Shown here piece after piece: positions 60,491 through 64,000 of a stretch of DNA of 64,000 bases; within the stretch, counting starts at the first letter, position 1, and each line of letters begins with the position of its first letter. The stretch lies in NCBI RefSeq assembly GCF_000214665.1, contig NC_015572.1:868001-932000 (forward strand), read 5' to 3'. This DNA comes from Methylomonas methanica MC09. GTDB taxonomy: Bacteria > Pseudomonadota > Gammaproteobacteria > Methylococcales > Methylomonadaceae. The position numbers were made by a program, and so were the translations under genes. A model generated the notes under the pieces. It was not told where the DNA came from. It saw nothing but the letters and a program-made list of their open reading frames with translations, and did no database searches.

Positions 60491-61525
60491 ATGAGTAAGT
60501 TTACGCCGGTTTATATAAAGGCTAAGGATGTATTAACTAAACAGAAGTTCGCGGAGCCTGGTTGGGACAAGTATCTGACTCAAACTTGCCCAATAGCCTT
60601 GATGTTCGGCGATGCCGGATTTGATGCCGGGCGCGCCGATTTACCGGCAAAATTGCGTAAAAAAATACATGATGATGCCAAGCATACGAACGCTGTTGCG
60701 GTGTTTTTTTTAGGGGGCGGCCCTGGCGAAGTCATTTACAATGCCGCGCAGAATAAACTTTCGGCCGGGAATTGGACGGAACGTGCGGCGGCTTTGAAGA
60801 TGGTTAAGCATCTGTATCATGCACACAAAAAAGGGGGGCAAGATGTGTGGGTGTATTCGCCCCCTAAGAAACACAACAAGGATGTTTTTACCGAATTAGC
60901 GGGATGTAACGAAAAAACGGCAACGTCCAAGCTGGGCGATGAGAAAGAGATATTTAGCGACGAAGAGCGCGGGTTAATGTGCGATGCGTTGGGGTTGTCG
61001 CTCAAAATAGCCATGGATGCTCAGGTAAAGGTTGATGCAAAAGGCAAAGAGACTAAAGAAATTATCAAGCGCTGGTTTTTAGACGATACTTGCGGCGATA
61101 CCGAAATGAACGATGCCATCAGCAAGCTGTCTGCCGGCATCAAGAAAATCTCTGCCGCATGTAATTCAACCAGTCTGGTTTTTACCGATTACCTGGATTG
61201 GCGCAAGCAGCGGAATGATTATTTTGGTGCGGCGTTTCGGGGTGGCGAAGGGGGCGGATTTCCGGTGATTTATTTGGAAGGCGCTTTTACCCGGCTAAAA
61301 GGCAACAGCGGAAAACTCTGGCTTTGCGCGGAAACCATTCTGCATGAGTTGTCTCATCACGAGGTAAGGACGCAAGATCACCGTTACGACAGCTCGGGAC
61401 TGAAACCCGATAAAGCCAAGCTACCCTTCGCCAAAACAATAGAAAATGCGGATAGCTGGGGCTATTTCATGCTGGACTTGGCTGGTTATTTATCGGCTTC
61501 CGACTTGGCAAATACCTGGAAATAA
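60491..61525 (+). CDS. Putative T6SS effector 2: M35-like (aspzincin) metallopeptidase
   Basis: 344 residues, no signal, GGAG before the ATG. Zinc site H285-E286-L-S-H289 and D296 in RTQDHRY, then TIENADSWGYF. Aligns with effector 1 over the C-terminal two thirds (shared RWF, AGxKKI, YxE, HELxHxEV, ADSW), but the N-termini differ. The spacing and the pair of small genes that follow repeat the first module, so the array looks like a duplication that has diverged. Confidence 0.75.
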   Translation: MSKFTPVYIKAKDVLTKQKFAEPGWDKYLTQTCPIALMFGDAGFDAGRADLPAKLRKKIHDDAKHTNAVAVFFLGGGPGEVIYNAAQNKLSAGNWTERAAALKMVKHLYHAHKKGGQDVWVYSPPKKHNKDVFTELAGCNEKTATSKLGDEKEIFSDEERGLMCDALGLSLKIAMDAQVKVDAKGKETKEIIKRWFLDDTCGDTEMNDAISKLSAGIKKISAACNSTSLVFTDYLDWRKQRNDYFGAAFRGGEGGGFPVIYLEGAFTRLKGNSGKLWLCAETILHELSHHEVRTQDHRYDSSGLKPDKAKLPFAKTIENADSWGYFMLDLAGYLSASDLANTWK

Positions 61526-61575
61526 GTCTGCATCAAGCAAGTGTGGCCAATCGACTATAAGCGAGGGTAACAAGC

Positions 61576-61917
61576 ATGACCAATCAAGATACGTTAATGC
61601 CAAAGCGGGTCGGACCTAAGGATGTGCCGGCCGTCACAATCAAAGATCTACGTTTTGAAGTGATACATTGGGGGAAGGATCGAGGGTTTGCGCAAAATGG
61701 AGGGTATATTGCGGCATTCGATAAAACCAGCGGAGAGGAGTTATGGACACTTAAGATTTACGATATTGTCTACGACCCCGATCTTGAATCCGATGTCCAG
61801 GATTTGTTCATTAAGTCCATGAAAAAGAGTTTGTTTGGTAGCAATTTAAAAATCACTGATGAGCGTGGTCGGAAATATGTCGTTAATACGGATACGCGCA
61901 CAGTCGCTTCGGATTGA
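61576..61917 (+). CDS. Putative immunity protein 2 (cytosolic form)
   Basis: 113 residues with GAGGG before the ATG and no signal peptide, so it should stay in the cytosol. Shares the core GGYIAAFDKTSGEELWTLKIYD and DVQDLFIKSM with immunity proteins 1 and 3. Fifty bases after effector 2. A cytosolic copy could protect against self-made toxin before export, or reflect a lost signal (inference). Confidence 0.65.
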   Translation: MTNQDTLMPKRVGPKDVPAVTIKDLRFEVIHWGKDRGFAQNGGYIAAFDKTSGEELWTLKIYDIVYDPDLESDVQDLFIKSMKKSLFGSNLKITDERGRKYVVNTDTRTVASD

Positions 61918-61952
61918 CTGGTAACAGGATGTGCATTGGAATGAGGTTAAAA

Positions 61953-62384
61953 ATGTTTGGTCAGGTGTGTTGGGTATTGTTTGCATTAGTGGTTGGGATG
62001 CCGAGCTCATTTGCCGAACAGGGTTTGATGGATCACAGCAGCGAGATGGTAAGTGGTGAGTTAAAAGCTAAACGCCTAGGACCATCGAAAGTCGATCCGG
62101 TCGTGATCGGTAAAGTTCGGTATGAAGTGATCCATTGGGGGAAGGAGCGCGGCTTAAAGCAAAATGGTGGATATATCGCGGCGTTCGACGCTTCCAGCGG
62201 GAAAGAGCTGTGGATTTTGAAAGTCTACGACGTTGCCTATAATCCGAATTTGGAGGGTGACGTTCAGGATGTTTTTATTGTGTCGATGTCAAAAGGGTTC
62301 TTTAGTGGCAAGCTCCATATCGAAGATGAGAAGGGCCGTAATTTTATAATCGATCCCGATACGCGCGGTGTAGAGCAAGAATAA
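61953..62384 (+). CDS. Putative immunity protein 3 (secreted form)
   Basis: 143 residues from ATG 61953 with GAGG 6 bases before; earlier in-frame ATGs (61929, 61941) lack spacing. A signal peptide (about 1-22, ending FAEQ) sends it to the periplasm. Closest to immunity protein 2 (shared EVIHWGK, QNGGYIAAFD, SGKELW), so the two likely arose by tandem duplication, one with and one without an export signal. Confidence 0.65.
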   Translation: MFGQVCWVLFALVVGMPSSFAEQGLMDHSSEMVSGELKAKRLGPSKVDPVVIGKVRYEVIHWGKERGLKQNGGYIAAFDASSGKELWILKVYDVAYNPNLEGDVQDVFIVSMSKGFFSGKLHIEDEKGRNFIIDPDTRGVEQE

Positions 62385-62457
62385 ATTTTGCCTCTTATTT
62401 CGGTAAAGTGCTGTGGCGAATAGAGGAAATTATCTTCTTACCGGTATGGGTTAAACA

Positions 62458-63807
62458 ATGGGCCAGCTAGATAGAAATTTGGATAATAGCCAATCAGTTA
62501 ACCAGCAAATGAGTCTGGACGAAGCCTTCCAGTTTGCCGTGCATTTGCATCAGGCCAATCAACTGGAAAGTGCGGAAAAAATTTACCAACAATTGTTGGC
62601 GCTTTCGCCTAACGATGCGGATTTATTGCATTTCTTCGGCATGCTGAGAAATCAATTGGGGTTCGCCGAGGAAGGGGTTGAGTACATTAAGAAAGCCTTG
62701 CAGGTGGCGCCCAACTACATCGATGCCGAAAACAGTTTAGGTAACATTTATTTACAGATTGGACAGCCTGAGCTGGCCGAGCAATGTTTTCGCCGCACGA
62801 TAGAGCTAAATCCGCGGTTTGCGTCTGCTTACGCCAACCTCGGCATAGCGCTGAAGGAACTGGGGCGGGCCATAGAAGCGGAAGACTTTTTACTTCAGGC
62901 CATTCGTTATGAACCTGATGTCGCGCATCATTACCAAAATTTAGGCAATGTCTATCGTAATTTGGGCCGATACGACGATGCTGTCGCTCTATATGAAAAA
63001 GCCATACAGATGCATCCGGCGGATGCCATGGCCTATCAGCGACTGACCCGCACCTTTTATCTGATGGGTAAGTTGGATTGTTGTGTCGAAGTTTTGAAAC
63101 AATGGTTGGATTTAGACCCGGATAACCCCACGGCTCTGCATCTGTTAGCGGCATATACCCGAGATAAAACGCCGACACGCGCCAGCGACGACTATGTGCG
63201 GGAAACATTCGACCGCTTTGCCGCCAGCTTCGATAATATTTTGAAAACCCTGGACTACCAAGCGCCAGCTTTGGTGCATGGTGCCTTGCTGCGGGTCGGC
63301 CCGGTGGCGGAGAGCTGCGTCTTGTTGGACGCCGGGTGCGGCACTGGTTTGTGCGGGGCGCTGGTAAGGCCGTTGGTGAAGCGGCTGGTCGGTGTTGACT
63401 TGTCCGCCAAGATGCTGGCGAAAGCGGAAATCAGAAATGTCTATGATGCCTTGCATGAAGCCGAATTAACCGCATATTTTTTACAAACTTCAGCGTCGTT
63501 CGATGTGATTACCTGTGTGGACACCTTTTGCTATTTCGGCGATTTATTCGAAGCCGTGACAGCTTCGGTGTCGGCATTAAAACCCGGCGGATGGTTTATT
63601 TTTACGGTGGAAAAATTGGAACAGGATGGGACGGAGAGGGATTTTCACCTGAATGTGCAAGGCCGTTACGCACATGCCGAAGCCTATGTCCGGCGTACTC
63701 TGCAAAACGCGGGTTACCATATTCATACTATCGATACGGCCGTATTGCGGAACGAATTTATCGAGCAAGTCTATGGTTTGGTTATTACGGCTCAACTGCC
63801 GGCCTAA
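62458..63807 (+). CDS. TPR-repeat methyltransferase
   Basis: 449 residues. About six TPR units (20-225, e.g. NLGNVYRNLGRYDDAVALYEKA) and a class I SAM methyltransferase domain (about 275-445) with motif I VLLDAGCGTGLCG. Substrate unknown; proteins of this layout occur near polysaccharide or secretion genes. Seventy-three bases after immunity protein 3, on the same strand. A stem-loop follows. Confidence 0.85.
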   Translation: MGQLDRNLDNSQSVNQQMSLDEAFQFAVHLHQANQLESAEKIYQQLLALSPNDADLLHFFGMLRNQLGFAEEGVEYIKKALQVAPNYIDAENSLGNIYLQIGQPELAEQCFRRTIELNPRFASAYANLGIALKELGRAIEAEDFLLQAIRYEPDVAHHYQNLGNVYRNLGRYDDAVALYEKAIQMHPADAMAYQRLTRTFYLMGKLDCCVEVLKQWLDLDPDNPTALHLLAAYTRDKTPTRASDDYVRETFDRFAASFDNILKTLDYQAPALVHGALLRVGPVAESCVLLDAGCGTGLCGALVRPLVKRLVGVDLSAKMLAKAEIRNVYDALHEAELTAYFLQTSASFDVITCVDTFCYFGDLFEAVTASVSALKPGGWFIFTVEKLEQDGTERDFHLNVQGRYAHAEAYVRRTLQNAGYHIHTIDTAVLRNEFIEQVYGLVITAQLPA

Positions 63808-63852
63808 TGGTCTCTGGTACAAGTTGCTGTTCGTTTGCTTTAAAATTTCTCC

Positions 63853-63874
63853 AGCTGAAGTAGTTACTTCAGCT
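63853..63874 (+). terminator. Stem-loop after the TPR-methyltransferase gene
   Basis: AGCTGAAGTA and TACTTCAGCT, a near-complete palindrome with a GT centre, then TCTTGC. It lies 45 bases past the stop. Probable terminator with a weak T-run. The remaining 126 bases to the window end show no gene. Confidence 0.5.
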
Positions 63875-64000
63875 TCTTGCGTGCAATCTCCAAAAGTTGA
63901 CTAATTAGTTACACTCTTCCTCGGTTCGTTCCTTTCGCAGCGAACTTATCTATCTGTTAAAAGCCAACTGTGACTCTGCCAAATCGCAACGTCGCCGTTG

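Overview
The window looks like the chromosome of a gammaproteobacterial methanotroph (Methylococcales, Methylomonas/Methylobacter-like). This is inferred from the mix of families: a PEP-CTERM-type exported protein with a VPVPAAFWLFGSAL-like tail, a cupredoxin of the 'methylamine utilization' type, a mono-haem membrane cytochrome, zwf and pgk, an N-type ATPase operon and a type VI secretion (T6SS) locus. Base composition is moderate and even, apart from one AT-rich lipoprotein gene beside an insertion sequence. No rRNA or marker gene fixes the genus.

Layout. 0-11.6 kb: an FHA-GGDEF diguanylate cyclase, a spondin-domain exported protein, a minus-strand two-component operon ending in an outer-membrane barrel and a cupredoxin, then zwf, trkH, a membrane cytochrome and a DUF2490-type barrel. 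12-21 kb: small exported PepSY-like proteins, a DUF2076-type protein, a TauE/SafE exporter, a coupled transporter-cinA-uup operon and an HD-GYP phosphodiesterase. 21.7-31.7 kb: pgk, an initiator tRNA with clear promoter and terminator, glnE, a CDF exporter, an IS1380-family element and small genes of unknown role.

32-46 kb: a large membrane AAA+ protein gene, cut in frame by a complete IS3-family element, is coupled to an MscS channel gene. That pair runs directly into an N-ATPase operon (atpD-C-Q-B-E ... F-A-G), which is itself split by about 2.1 kb carrying an endonuclease/exonuclease/phosphatase-fold gene and a small unknown gene. Then come a membrane protein, a gene with an in-frame amber codon, and a decayed copy of the 5' end and upstream region of the response regulator gene at 6.7 kb.

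47-62.4 kb: a REC-HPt protein followed by T6SS genes tssA-B-C, hcp, tagJ, tssE-F-G and clpV. tssJ, tssK, tssL, tssM and vgrG are not in the window. Directly after clpV lies a tandem array of two related M35-like (aspzincin) metallopeptidases, interleaved with three paralogous small proteins: one lipoprotein, one cytosolic and one with a signal peptide. I read this as a duplicated effector/immunity module and it is the most interesting system here. The window ends with a TPR-methyltransferase gene.
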